Assembly (NCBI GenBank): GCA_020632955.1
Contig: JACKEO010000006.1
Location: 165,109-229,108 of the forward strand
Direction: 5' to 3'
Source of the DNA: Alphaproteobacteria bacterium
GTDB taxonomy: Bacteria > Myxococcota_A > UBA796 > GCA-2862545
Length of the DNA stretch: 64,000 nt
The notes under the pieces were generated by a model. That model saw only the letters and a program-made list of their open reading frames with translations, ran no database searches and was not told where the DNA came from. Positions within the stretch are counted from its first letter, which is position 1. Each line of letters opens with the position of its first letter. The position numbers and the translations under genes were made by a program. Positions 1-7,685 of this stretch are shown here, one piece after another.

Positions 1-1181
1 AGGCCGTGGCCCTGCGTGAGCGCGACCTGCCGTGGACCTCGCTGCCCGCCATCCTCGGCGCGGGCTGGCTGCAGCACCAGCACGGCGTGGTGGTGGCCGG
101 CACCCACGGCAAGACCACCACCACCGCGATCACGGCGTGGCTGCTCGAGGCGGCGGGGCTGCAGCCCGGCTTCCTCATCGGCGGCGTGGCCCGCAACTTC
201 GACCGCACCGCCCGCGCTGGCGCGGGCCAGGCCTTCGTGGTGGAGGGCGACGAGTACGACACGGCCTACTTCGACAAGCGGCCGAAGTTCGTGCACTACC
301 ACCCGCGCACGGCTGTGCTCACCTCGGTGGAGTTCGACCACGCCGACATCTACGCCGACCTCGAGGCGGTGCGGGCCTCCTTCCGGCTGCTCGTGCAGGC
401 GGTGCCCGCCGACGGCCTGCTGATCGCGCGCTGGGACGACCCCGAGGTGCGCGGCGTGGTGGGCCGGCCGGCCTGCGAGGTGTGGCGCTACGGGCCCGGC
501 CAGGCCTGGGACGGCCGCATCGAGCGGGTGGACGAGCAGGACGGCACGATGACCTTCACCGTGCTGCGCGACGGCGCCGCGCTCGGCACCTTCACGTCCT
601 GCCTCGTCGGCGAGCACAACCTGGCGAACCAGGTGGCCGCCGCGGCCGCCGCCACCCGGGTGGGCGCCACGCCGGCGCAGCTCGCACAGGGCTTCGCCTC
701 CTTCCTCGGCATCAAGCGCCGCCAGGAGGTGCGCGGCACGCCGGGCGAGGTCACCGTCCTCGACGACTTCGCCCACCACCCCACCGCCGTGCGCGTCACC
801 CTCGACGCGCTGCGGGTGCGCTTCGGCGCCCGACGGCTGTGGGCCATCTGGGAGCCGCGCTCCGCCACCAGCCGGCGCGACGTCTTCCAGCAGGCGTACA
901 CCGAGGCCTTCGACGTGGCCGACCGCGTGATCGTGGCTCCCGCCCACGACCAGAGCCGCATCCCCGAGGAGGAGCGCTTCTCGTCGGCGCGTCTCGCCGA
1001 GGCCCTCACGGCGCGCGGCGTCGACGCCCTGGCGCTGCCCGATGTCGACGCCATCGCCGCCACGGTCGCCGCCCAGGCCCTGCCGCACGACGTGGTGGCG
1101 GTGCTGTCCAACGGCGCCTTCGGGGGCCTGCACGTCAAGCTGCTCGAGCGTCTCGGCGCGCGCTTCCCCGCGACGGACTAG
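1..1181 (+). CDS. mpl: UDP-MurNAc:tripeptide ligase Mpl, 5' end cut by window
   Basis: Joins the tripeptide L-Ala-gamma-D-Glu-meso-DAP, released from old peptidoglycan, to UDP-MurNAc, so wall fragments are recycled in the cytoplasm. The open frame enters at base 3, and about 70-80 N-terminal residues of the family lie outside (E. coli Mpl has about 457). The visible part carries the Mur-ligase ATP loop GTHGKTTTT just after the edge, then EGDEYDTAYFDKRPKF, which is typical of Mpl rather than MurC. It also has SVEFDHADIY in the central domain and DDFAHHPTA and EPRSATSRRD in the C-terminal domain. The gene ends 6 bases before the next one and probably heads the five-gene run to 5393. Assignment to Mpl is strong. 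The true start is not visible. Confidence 0.93.
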   Translation, partial: AVALRERDLPWTSLPAILGAGWLQHQHGVVVAGTHGKTTTTAITAWLLEAAGLQPGFLIGGVARNFDRTARAGAGQAFVVEGDEYDTAYFDKRPKFVHYHPRTAVLTSVEFDHADIYADLEAVRASFRLLVQAVPADGLLIARWDDPEVRGVVGRPACEVWRYGPGQAWDGRIERVDEQDGTMTFTVLRDGAALGTFTSCLVGEHNLANQVAAAAAATRVGATPAQLAQGFASFLGIKRRQEVRGTPGEVTVLDDFAHHPTAVRVTLDALRVRFGARRLWAIWEPRSATSRRDVFQQAYTEAFDVADRVIVAPAHDQSRIPEEERFSSARLAEALTARGVDALALPDVDAIAATVAAQALPHDVVAVLSNGAFGGLHVKLLERLGARFPATD

Positions 1182-1187
1182 CCGCGG

Positions 1188-2066
1188 GTGCGCGCGCCCT
1201 GCCTCCGCTGTCTCGCGGCGACGCTGCTGGTGCTCGGCACGTCCGCGCCCGCAGCGGAGCCCGAGGCGCTGCCCGCGGAGCTCCCGCCCGACGAGACCAC
1301 CGAGGAGGCCCCCCCCGAGGAGGTCTACCAGGAGCCCTCGGCGGCGGAGCGACGCATCGCCCGTCGCGCCGAGCGGCAGGCCCTGCGCAGGGCCCAGTGG
1401 GCGGGCACGATGCTGCCCCAGGAGGCGGACTTCCTCCGCACCCACGTGGACGCGCGCCTCCGCCTGGGCTTCAACGGCACGAGCGCGAGCCCCTTCTCGA
1501 TCCTCACGGCCCTGTCGGGCTGGAACGAGATCGGCCTGCAGATCGACGCCGGCGGCTTCGCCTTCCGAGGGTTCACGGTGAGCTTCGGGGGCACGCTGCA
1601 GATCGGCCTGAGCCCGGTGCTCGGCGCGCTGCTCGCGAACATCGCCAACTACGACGACGTCGTCTTCCGCTGGTCGATGTTCGAGACGGCCGCGGTGGCG
1701 CGCGTGGCCTTCCACCTCACCACGCTGCAGTCGATGGACCCCTACCTGTTCGCCGGGCTGGGCGCGGGCGCCTTCCAGATCAGCGCCGGCGTCGCCGGCA
1801 GCAGCGCCCCCGAGGAGGTGCACACCTCGGGCCAGTTCCGCATCGAGGTGGGCGGCGGCCTGAACATCCCGCTGCGCCCCCCGCGCAAGCTCCGCACCCG
1901 CTGGTACGTGGGCGTGGAGCTGCGCTACCTGCTCACGGTGCAGACCGACCCCCGCGACCGCTTCGTCTTCGACGTGGGCGACCGCCGCGTGGTCTTCGAC
2001 TTCGCCCCCGAGCACGCGCCGCCCCGAGGCTTCTCGTGGGTGGTGGGCGCCGGCTACAGGTTCTGA
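1188..2066 (+). CDS. Predicted outer-membrane beta-barrel protein
   Basis: A 292-residue exported protein from a GTG start, with a short signal peptide (about residues 1-22, ending near APAAEP). An acidic, Pro/Glu-rich linker and a basic Arg-rich stretch follow (residues 23-75). The rest is a run of alternating, Gly- and aromatic-rich strands that ends in GAGYRF, a C-terminal aromatic signature of outer-membrane barrels. I do not recognise a family with a known substrate. It lies 6 bases after mpl and 2 bases before an aminotransferase, so it is probably cotranscribed with both. Whether it is functionally tied to peptidoglycan recycling or to the acyl-reduction genes cannot be told. The barrel assignment rests on pattern, not on a named motif. 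Confidence 0.75.
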   Translation: MRAPCLRCLAATLLVLGTSAPAAEPEALPAELPPDETTEEAPPEEVYQEPSAAERRIARRAERQALRRAQWAGTMLPQEADFLRTHVDARLRLGFNGTSASPFSILTALSGWNEIGLQIDAGGFAFRGFTVSFGGTLQIGLSPVLGALLANIANYDDVVFRWSMFETAAVARVAFHLTTLQSMDPYLFAGLGAGAFQISAGVAGSSAPEEVHTSGQFRIEVGGGLNIPLRPPRKLRTRWYVGVELRYLLTVQTDPRDRFVFDVGDRRVVFDFAPEHAPPRGFSWVVGAGYRF

Positions 2067-2068
2067 CC

Positions 2069-3364
2069 ATGTCCGCGCTCGGCCCCCTCCTCCCCCAGCT
2101 CCGCACCGGCGTGCCCGGACCGGCCAGCCGCGCCCTGGTGGACGTGCTCGCGCGCCACGAGTGCCCGGCCATCACGGCGCGGCGCGCGCGACGGGCCTCG
2201 GCCCTCGGGCAGGCCGACGACGACCCCTTCGTGTGGGAGGAGGCTGCCGGGGCGAACGTGCAGGACGCCGACGGCAACGTCTTCGTGGACCTCACGGCGG
2301 GCTTCGGCGTGGCCCTGCTGGGTCACCGGGATCCCCGGGTGGTGGCAGCCGTGCACGCCCAGGCCGATCGGCTGCTCCACGCCATGGGGGATGCCTGGCC
2401 CGACGCGCGGCGCATCGCCCTGCTCGCGCGCCTCGCCGGCCTCGCGCCGCCCGGCCTCACGCAGGCCATCCTCGGCCTGTCGGGTGCCGACGCCATCGAC
2501 GCGCTCGTGAAGACCGCCCTGCTGGCCAGCGGGCGGCCGGGCGTCGTCGTCTTCGAGGGCGCCTACCACGGCCTCGCCCTGGGCGTGCTGGGGCTGCAGG
2601 CCTACAAGCCGGCCTTCACCGACCCCTTCCGCGCCATCGTGCACCCGGCGGTGCGGGTGCTGCCCTGGGGCGCCGACGGCGCCACGGTGCGGGACGCGCT
2701 GGCCGACGGTCAGGTGGGCCTCGTGCTCGTGGAGCCGATCCAGGGGCGCGGGGGCATGCGTCCTGCGCCCGCAGGCTGGCTGGCGATGCTGACCGCGGAG
2801 GCCCACGCCGCCGGCGCCCTGCTGGGCGTGGACGAGATCCAGTGCGGACTGGGACGTGCGGGCTCCACCTGGGCCGTCACGCACGACGAGGTCGTCCCCG
2901 ACCTGCTCGCCACCGGCAAGGCGCTGGGCGGCGGCCTGCCGCTGTCGGCCTGCCTGGGCTCGCGCGAGGTGATGGCAGCCTGGGGGGCGAGCGCCGGAGA
3001 GGCCCTGCACACGCAGACCTTCCTGGGTCACCCGCTCGGCTGCGCGGCCGCGCTGGCGGTGCTCGACGCCGTCGAGGCCGACGACCTGCCGGCGCGCTGC
3101 ACGGCCGTGGGCGCGCGTCTCGCCGCCGGTCTGGGCCAGCGAGGCCTCGCCGTGCGCGGTCGGGGGCTCATGCTCGGCGTGCGGCTGGACGTGCCCGCCT
3201 TCCCGGTGGCGCGCGCGCTGCTCCGTCGCGGCTTCGTGGTGCTGCCCGCCGGTGCCGGCGAGGCCGAGGTGCTGGGCCTCACGCCGCCCGCCTGCCTCAC
3301 CGACGCGCAGCAGGACGCCTTCCTGGGCGCGCTGGACGAGGCGCTGGCCGAGGTGCGGGCGTGA
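2069..3364 (+). CDS. Class III PLP-dependent aminotransferase
   Basis: A 431-residue fold-type I aminotransferase of the 4-aminobutyrate/acetylornithine class. It should move an amino group between an amino donor and an aldehyde or keto acceptor. Visible landmarks are the PLP-phosphate region around GLSGADAID, the Asp that holds the PLP ring nitrogen in LLGVDEIQCGLGR, and the Schiff-base lysine in LLATGKALGGGLPLSA. Length is normal for the class. ATG 2069 lies 2 bases after the upstream stop, and the stop overlaps the next start (GTGA, 3361-3364). Since the next two genes resemble the LuxE and LuxC parts of a fatty-acid reductase, an aldehyde made by them is the likely acceptor substrate. That is inference from context. 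Ordinary omega-amino-acid transaminase activity is the alternative. Confidence 0.88.
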   Translation: MSALGPLLPQLRTGVPGPASRALVDVLARHECPAITARRARRASALGQADDDPFVWEEAAGANVQDADGNVFVDLTAGFGVALLGHRDPRVVAAVHAQADRLLHAMGDAWPDARRIALLARLAGLAPPGLTQAILGLSGADAIDALVKTALLASGRPGVVVFEGAYHGLALGVLGLQAYKPAFTDPFRAIVHPAVRVLPWGADGATVRDALADGQVGLVLVEPIQGRGGMRPAPAGWLAMLTAEAHAAGALLGVDEIQCGLGRAGSTWAVTHDEVVPDLLATGKALGGGLPLSACLGSREVMAAWGASAGEALHTQTFLGHPLGCAAALAVLDAVEADDLPARCTAVGARLAAGLGQRGLAVRGRGLMLGVRLDVPAFPVARALLRRGFVVLPAGAGEAEVLGLTPPACLTDAQQDAFLGALDEALAEVRA

Positions 3365-4383
3365 CGCCGCCCGGCCGGGAGGCCCTCGCGGCGCGGATCC
3401 GTGCCTTCGTGGACGGCAGCCTCCGCGGCGCGCCCCCCGAGTCCTTCGACGAGCTCGCGGTGGCCATCGCCCGCTGGCAGGCGGCCCACAGCCCCGTGCT
3501 GGCCGCGCTCGCGCCCCCGCCCGACACCGTCGACGCGATCCCGCCGGTGCCGGTCGAGCTCTTCAAGCGCCTGCCCGTGGGCACGGTGACGGCCGAGCCG
3601 GCCCCCGTCTGCTTCCGCACCAGCGGTACCACCGGCAGCGGCCGCGGCACGCAGCGCCTCTGGTCGGCCGATCTCTACGACCACGGCGCGCTCGCCTGGG
3701 CCCGCCGCTGCGTGCCCGACCTGCCTGCCCAGGTGGTCGCCCTCCTCGAGGATCCCGTCACGGCGCCCGACAGCTCCCTGTCGCACATGGTGGCCCTCTT
3801 CCCGCGCCCGCCCGGCGACGCCTCCTGGCACGTGGTGGACGGCGTGGCCGACCTGCCCTCCCTGGTGGCGCGCCTGCGGGCCGCCGAGGGCCCGGTCTTC
3901 CTGGCCACCACCGCCTTCGCGCTCGCCGAGGCGCTCACCGTGAGCCTGCCCCGCCTGCCGGACGGGTCCCTGGTGATGATCACCGGCGGCTTCAAGGGGC
4001 GCGCCACGGTGCTCGACGACAGCACCCTGGTGGCCGAGACCCGGCGGGTGCTCCACCCGAAGCGCGTGGTCACCGAGTACGGCATGACCGAGCTGTCGAG
4101 CCAGCTGTGGGGCCATCCCGGCGACGCCTTCCGCGCCCCGCCCTGGCTCCGCGCCACGGCGGTCGACCCCGCCACGGGCGCGCCGGTGCCCCGCGGCGAG
4201 CCCGGCCAGCTACGCTTCCTCGACCTCTGCACCCTCGACGCCGCCGTGCACGTCGAGACGCTCGACCTGGGGCTGGTGCACGGGGACGGCGCCGTCACGC
4301 TGCTGGGTCGCCTGCCCGGCGCCGAGGCCCGGGGCTGCTCGCTCACGGTCGAGGAGGCCTGGGCCCGTCGGGGGGCGTCGTGA
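3361..4383 (+). CDS. LuxE-like acyl-protein synthetase
   Basis: A 340-residue relative of LuxE, the subunit of luminous bacteria that activates a fatty acid with ATP and carries it as an acyl-enzyme for reduction. The adenylate-forming signature TSGTTGSGRG is at residues 87-96. EYGMTELSSQLWG (about residue 240) resembles the second ANL-type motif. A cysteine in RGCSL near the C-terminus (Cys326) matches the position of the acylated Cys of LuxE. The gene overlaps both neighbours by 4 bases (GTG start at 3361, stop overlapping GTG at 4380), which argues for coupled translation with the aminotransferase and the LuxC-like reductase. No luciferase genes (luxAB) are nearby, so light production is not implied. 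The acid substrate is unknown. Confidence 0.82.
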   Translation: MTPPGREALAARIRAFVDGSLRGAPPESFDELAVAIARWQAAHSPVLAALAPPPDTVDAIPPVPVELFKRLPVGTVTAEPAPVCFRTSGTTGSGRGTQRLWSADLYDHGALAWARRCVPDLPAQVVALLEDPVTAPDSSLSHMVALFPRPPGDASWHVVDGVADLPSLVARLRAAEGPVFLATTAFALAEALTVSLPRLPDGSLVMITGGFKGRATVLDDSTLVAETRRVLHPKRVVTEYGMTELSSQLWGHPGDAFRAPPWLRATAVDPATGAPVPRGEPGQLRFLDLCTLDAAVHVETLDLGLVHGDGAVTLLGRLPGAEARGCSLTVEEAWARRGAS

Positions 4384-5393
4384 GCTGGGCCGCCGTCCGT
4401 GCCTGGCGCGACCTGCTCGCCGACGACATCGACGCGGCGCCCCACGCGGGCCTGTCGACGGCCGGCCGACGGCTCGCCGTGACGCTGGCGCTCGACGCCC
4501 TGCACGACGAGGCCCTGGCCGCGGTGGCGGCGATGCCCGGGGAGCCCTTCGACCGCGCCACCCTGGTGACCGCACGCACCGTGGCCACCGCGGCGCTGGA
4601 GTGGCTGGCGGTGCTGCTCGGGCGCGGCACGGCGGTGACGTGGAAGGTGCCGCGCGAGGCGCCAGGCCTCTCGGGCTGGATCGCCGGCCACGCCCAGCAG
4701 GTGGGCCTGCCCCTCGTGGTCACCCCGGAGCGCGCGGCGGTGAGCGACACGCCGCTGGTGGTGGTGATGGGCGACGACGCCACGGTGGCCGCGGTGCGCG
4801 CCGCGGCGCGGCCGGATGCGCGGGTGCTGGGCTTCGGGCACCGCTTCAGCCTCGCGTGGGTGGATGCCGACCTCGACCCCGTCACCGCCGCGGAGGCCCT
4901 GGCACGCGACGTGGCGGCGCACGACACCCGGGGCTGCCTCGCTCCCGCCGTGGTGCTCACCCCGGCCCCAGAGCGCCTCCTGGGGCCGCTGTCGTCCGCG
5001 ATGGACACGGCCCAGGCGCGCTGGCCCCGGGGCGAGCTGTGGCCCGCGGAGCACGCCGCCCTGCGCGCCCGGGACCTGCTCGCCCGCGCCACGGGCCAGC
5101 TCGTGGCCGGCGAGGGCTGGCGGGTGCACGTGCTGCCGCCCGATCAGGCCGACCCGGTCGCCCGCCCCCGCGCCGTGCAGCTCGTGGCCCTCCCGGACGT
5201 CGACGCCGCCCGCAGCTGGCTCGCGCCGTGGCGCGACGTGCTCTCCACGGTGGCCTCGGGCCTGCCGCCCGGCGCGCCGTCCGTGGCCCTCGACGCGCCA
5301 CGCCGCTGCCGCCTGGGCGAGCTGCAGGCGCCGCCGCTGCAGCGCTGGCACGACGGCGTGGACCACCTGCGGCTCACGCTGCGCGCGGGCTGA
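4380..5393 (+). CDS. LuxC-like acyl reductase (aldehyde-forming)
   Basis: A 337-residue protein of the LuxC/acyl-CoA reductase family, a branch of the aldehyde dehydrogenase superfamily that reduces an activated acyl group to an aldehyde with NADPH. It is shorter than luminous LuxC (about 480), mainly through a reduced N-terminus. Cys186 in HDTRGCLAPAVV occupies the place of the catalytic Cys in the family's (S/Q)xxACxxP motif. AALEWLAVLLGRGTAVTWK matches the cofactor-domain region. It starts with GTG inside the stop of the LuxE-like gene. It ends 3 bases from the convergent sigma-factor gene, with no room for a terminator. Best read as the second half of an acid reductase together with the preceding gene. 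Confidence 0.78.
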   Translation: MSWAAVRAWRDLLADDIDAAPHAGLSTAGRRLAVTLALDALHDEALAAVAAMPGEPFDRATLVTARTVATAALEWLAVLLGRGTAVTWKVPREAPGLSGWIAGHAQQVGLPLVVTPERAAVSDTPLVVVMGDDATVAAVRAAARPDARVLGFGHRFSLAWVDADLDPVTAAEALARDVAAHDTRGCLAPAVVLTPAPERLLGPLSSAMDTAQARWPRGELWPAEHAALRARDLLARATGQLVAGEGWRVHVLPPDQADPVARPRAVQLVALPDVDAARSWLAPWRDVLSTVASGLPPGAPSVALDAPRRCRLGELQAPPLQRWHDGVDHLRLTLRAG

Positions 5394-5396
5394 CCC

Positions 5397-6401
5397 TCAC
5401 CCCACCTTGCGGTCGCGGATCCCGGAGTGCTCGCGCAGGCGGTGGAGCGCCTCGCGCTCGATCTGGCGCACGCGCTCGCGCGACAGGCCCATCTCCTTCC
5501 CCACCGTGGACAGCGTGCGGTACTCGCTGTCGTCGAGGCCGTAGCGGCGCGAGAGCACGTACTGCTGGCGCTCGGTGAGGACGAGACGGAAGGCGTCGCG
5601 CATGCGCAGCAGCTCCTGGTCGTGCATCACCTCGCCGTCGGGCATCTCGGCGTCGGCGTCGACCATGAAGCCCTCGAGGGAGCGCGGCCGCGGGCCGTCG
5701 TCCACCGGCTCCTCCAGCGAGATCGTCTTGCCCTGCGCGAGCAGGAGGGTGGCGCGCTCGGTGTCGATGCCCGCCTCCTCGGCGAGATCGGCCACGCTGA
5801 ACTGCTCGCCCGCGTCCTCGAAGCGCTTCATGGCCTTGCGGAGGTTGCGGGTCTGCTCGACGGCGCAGCCGGGCAGACGCACCGGGCGGCCGGTGTGGTC
5901 GATGGCGCGCGTCATCTGCGCGCGCACCCACCACCGGGCGTAGGTGCTGAAGCGGATGCCGCGGTCGGGATCGAAGCGCTTCGCGGCGCGGAGCAGGCCG
6001 ATGTAGCCCTCCTGCACCAGGTCCTCCTCGCTCATGAAGGGACCCATGAGCTTGCGGGCCTCGCCGTGGGCGATGCGACGGCCGCTCATCGCGAGCTTCC
6101 AGCGCAGGTCCTCGGCCTCGGCCCAGGCGCCCTTCGCGGTGCGGGCCCGATCGCGCAGGTCGGTCTGCTCCTTGGACTTCTGCCAGAGGGCCTCGATGGC
6201 CTCCTCCATGCGGTCGACCTCGCCGGCGCGCGTGCGCTCGGCGCGCCCCGGCTTGCGCTTGATGATCTTCTGCGCGAACTCGACGCCCGCCAGCGCATCC
6301 ACGGCGCGCCGCTCCGCCGCGTGGATGGCGCGCGCCAGATCGCGCTCCTCCTCGGCGGTGAGGCGCTCGCGCTTGCGGGGGCGGAACTTGAGGTCGATCA
6401 T
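5397..6401 (-). CDS. Sigma-70 family RNA polymerase sigma factor, atypical
   Basis: A 334-residue primary-like (group 2 or 3) sigma factor. Region 2 is clear: EEDLVQEGYIGLLRAAKRFD followed by FSTYARWWVRAQMTRAID. Region 4 is also clear: LTERQQYVLSRRYGL, and the helix-turn-helix GLSRERVRQIEREALHRLR. Between the region 1.2-like start (LTAEEERDLARAIH) and region 2.1 there is an extra Lys/Arg/Glu-rich segment of roughly 70 residues. In region 2.4 the usual WWIRQAITRA reads WWVRAQMTRA, so the Gln that reads the -10 element is displaced by one position. Promoter preference may therefore differ from the housekeeping factor. It is transcribed alone, facing the acyl-reductase genes, with a gap of over 500 bases upstream. 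Confidence 0.9.
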   Translation of the reverse strand: MIDLKFRPRKRERLTAEEERDLARAIHAAERRAVDALAGVEFAQKIIKRKPGRAERTRAGEVDRMEEAIEALWQKSKEQTDLRDRARTAKGAWAEAEDLRWKLAMSGRRIAHGEARKLMGPFMSEEDLVQEGYIGLLRAAKRFDPDRGIRFSTYARWWVRAQMTRAIDHTGRPVRLPGCAVEQTRNLRKAMKRFEDAGEQFSVADLAEEAGIDTERATLLLAQGKTISLEEPVDDGPRPRSLEGFMVDADAEMPDGEVMHDQELLRMRDAFRLVLTERQQYVLSRRYGLDDSEYRTLSTVGKEMGLSRERVRQIEREALHRLREHSGIRDRKVG

Positions 6402-6972
6402 GAGGCGTCTCCACCGGGCAGTCGGGCGGGGGCCGTCGCACGGACACCCGCCAACTCACTAAAGGTCGATGCGCGCGGCCTTCGCGCAGTCAAGAAACGG
6501 CAAAGCATCGGCGGCACCGTTCGCCAGTGCCGGTCGGAGCGTGCAGCGACGCGATCGTGCCGGCCTGCGCGGGGTCGTCGCGCGACGCGCTCCGCGGGGG
6601 CGGAGGCGGCGCGCGGCGAGGCGGCGGACGGGGCGGTGGCGGCGGTCATCTCGCTCCATGCATCGTCGATCCTAGGCCAGAGGATGTGCACCACGGGGTC
6701 GGAGGCTGTCCCGAGGGGTCACGAAGCGACCCGTGCTCCTCGCCCGACACCGCAACGCGACGGACCGAGCGCATCTTCCACGCGACGCGGCCCACGGTGA
6801 TCCGACCTACGCCGCGATCGTGCCCTGCATTGCGATCCTGGGGCTGCGCGGGTACCGCGCCGGTGGACCCTTCCGGGAGCGCCCCACGTCCTCGGCCCGC
6901 CCGCAGCCCGATCCCCGCCCCGCCGTCGCAGCCGACGGAGGAGGATCGAAGCTGGCGCCGCTCAGCCTGGCG
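6402..6972. other. Intergenic region between divergent genes
   Basis: About 570 bases between the start of the sigma-factor gene and the hydrolase start. It must hold the promoters of both. I found no convincing -35/-10 pair, tRNA, riboswitch or conserved small frame. A 5-bp hairpin GGGTC/GACCC (6716-6720 with 6728-6732) is too weak to call. A strong Shine-Dalgarno string, GGAGGAGGA, lies at 6937-6945, just ahead of the hydrolase. Open frames run through on both strands, as expected at this GC content, and are not supported. Confidence 0.5.
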
Positions 6973-7674
6973 GTGCCGGCCCACGTGCCGCTGGTGGTGG
7001 TGCGCGAGGCCGAGGCCATGCTGCGCACCGCGCTCACGGCACCGCTCCCCGTGCCGCGCCTGGGCACGCCGGCGCCCGTCGCAGGCCAGCCCCCGGTGAT
7101 CCTCGTCCACGGCCTCATGGGCCACCGCGGCCAGCTCGTGCCGCTCGGACGCGCGCTGCTCGCCGCGGGCGCGCCCGAGGTCGAGCTCGTGGGCTACCCC
7201 GCCGTGCGTCCGCGCTTCGAGGACGTGGTGGACCGCATCGCGGCGGCGGCCGAACCGCTGGCGCGCCGCCACGGCCGGGTGGACCTGGTGGGGCACTCGC
7301 TCGGCGCCCTCGCTGGCCACGCCTGGATCAAGGAGTTCGGCGGCGCGCCGCACGTGGGTCGCTTCGTCAGCCTGGGCGGCCCCCACGCCGGCACGGCCTG
7401 GCACCGCGCGCTCCCCGGCGCCCTGGGCAGGCTCTTCGACCCGCAGGGCGCCTGGGTGCGTCGCCTCGCCGACGGCGAGGAGCCCGTGCCCACCACGGTG
7501 ATCCGCGCCCGCTTCGACCACCAGGTGCTGCCGCCCGTGCGCGCCGCGATCCCGGGCGCACGCGAGGTGGTGCTGCAGGGGCACGGCCACACCGGCCTGC
7601 TCTTCGCCTCGGCGGTGCACGAGGCCGTGATCGCGGCGCTGCGTCGGGGTCCCGAGGGAGACGGGCCGCGCTGA
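6973..7674 (+). CDS. Alpha/beta hydrolase, lipase-like
   Basis: A serine hydrolase of the triacylglycerol lipase/esterase type, about 233 residues from GTG 6973. It has the oxyanion-hole motif LVHGLMGHRGQ, the nucleophile elbow VGHSLGALAGHAW, the Ser-proximal LGGPHAGTAW, an acid in RARFDHQV and the catalytic His in GHGHTGLL. The HG/GHSLG/GGPHxGT combination is that of PGAP1-like and bacterial lipases acting on lipid esters. The start is uncertain: the ribosome site at 6937-6945 is ideally spaced for a CTG codon at 6952 in the same frame, while GTG 6973 and 6985 are farther off. No signal peptide is evident from these starts. It ends 11 bases from a convergent gene. Substrate unknown. Confidence 0.82.
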   Translation: MPAHVPLVVVREAEAMLRTALTAPLPVPRLGTPAPVAGQPPVILVHGLMGHRGQLVPLGRALLAAGAPEVELVGYPAVRPRFEDVVDRIAAAAEPLARRHGRVDLVGHSLGALAGHAWIKEFGGAPHVGRFVSLGGPHAGTAWHRALPGALGRLFDPQGAWVRRLADGEEPVPTTVIRARFDHQVLPPVRAAIPGAREVVLQGHGHTGLLFASAVHEAVIAALRRGPEGDGPR

Positions 7675-7685
7675 CCCGCCAGCGC

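Noticed and set aside
3361..5393. Bioluminescence (lux) operon
   Set aside because: LuxE- and LuxC-like genes are present, but there is no luxA, luxB or luxD, and the partner is an aminotransferase.
6458..6493. Promoter for the sigma factor gene (TTGACT at 6493-6488, TTTAGT at 6463-6458 on the minus strand)
   Set aside because: The spacing is 24 bases, far from 17, and the hexamer at 17 bases (ATCGAC) is a poor -10.
5427..6800. Long plus-strand open frame opposite the sigma factor gene
   Set aside because: Its translation is His/Leu/Arg-rich without motifs and is the antisense of clear sigma regions 2 and 4. Very high GC makes such frames common throughout this window.
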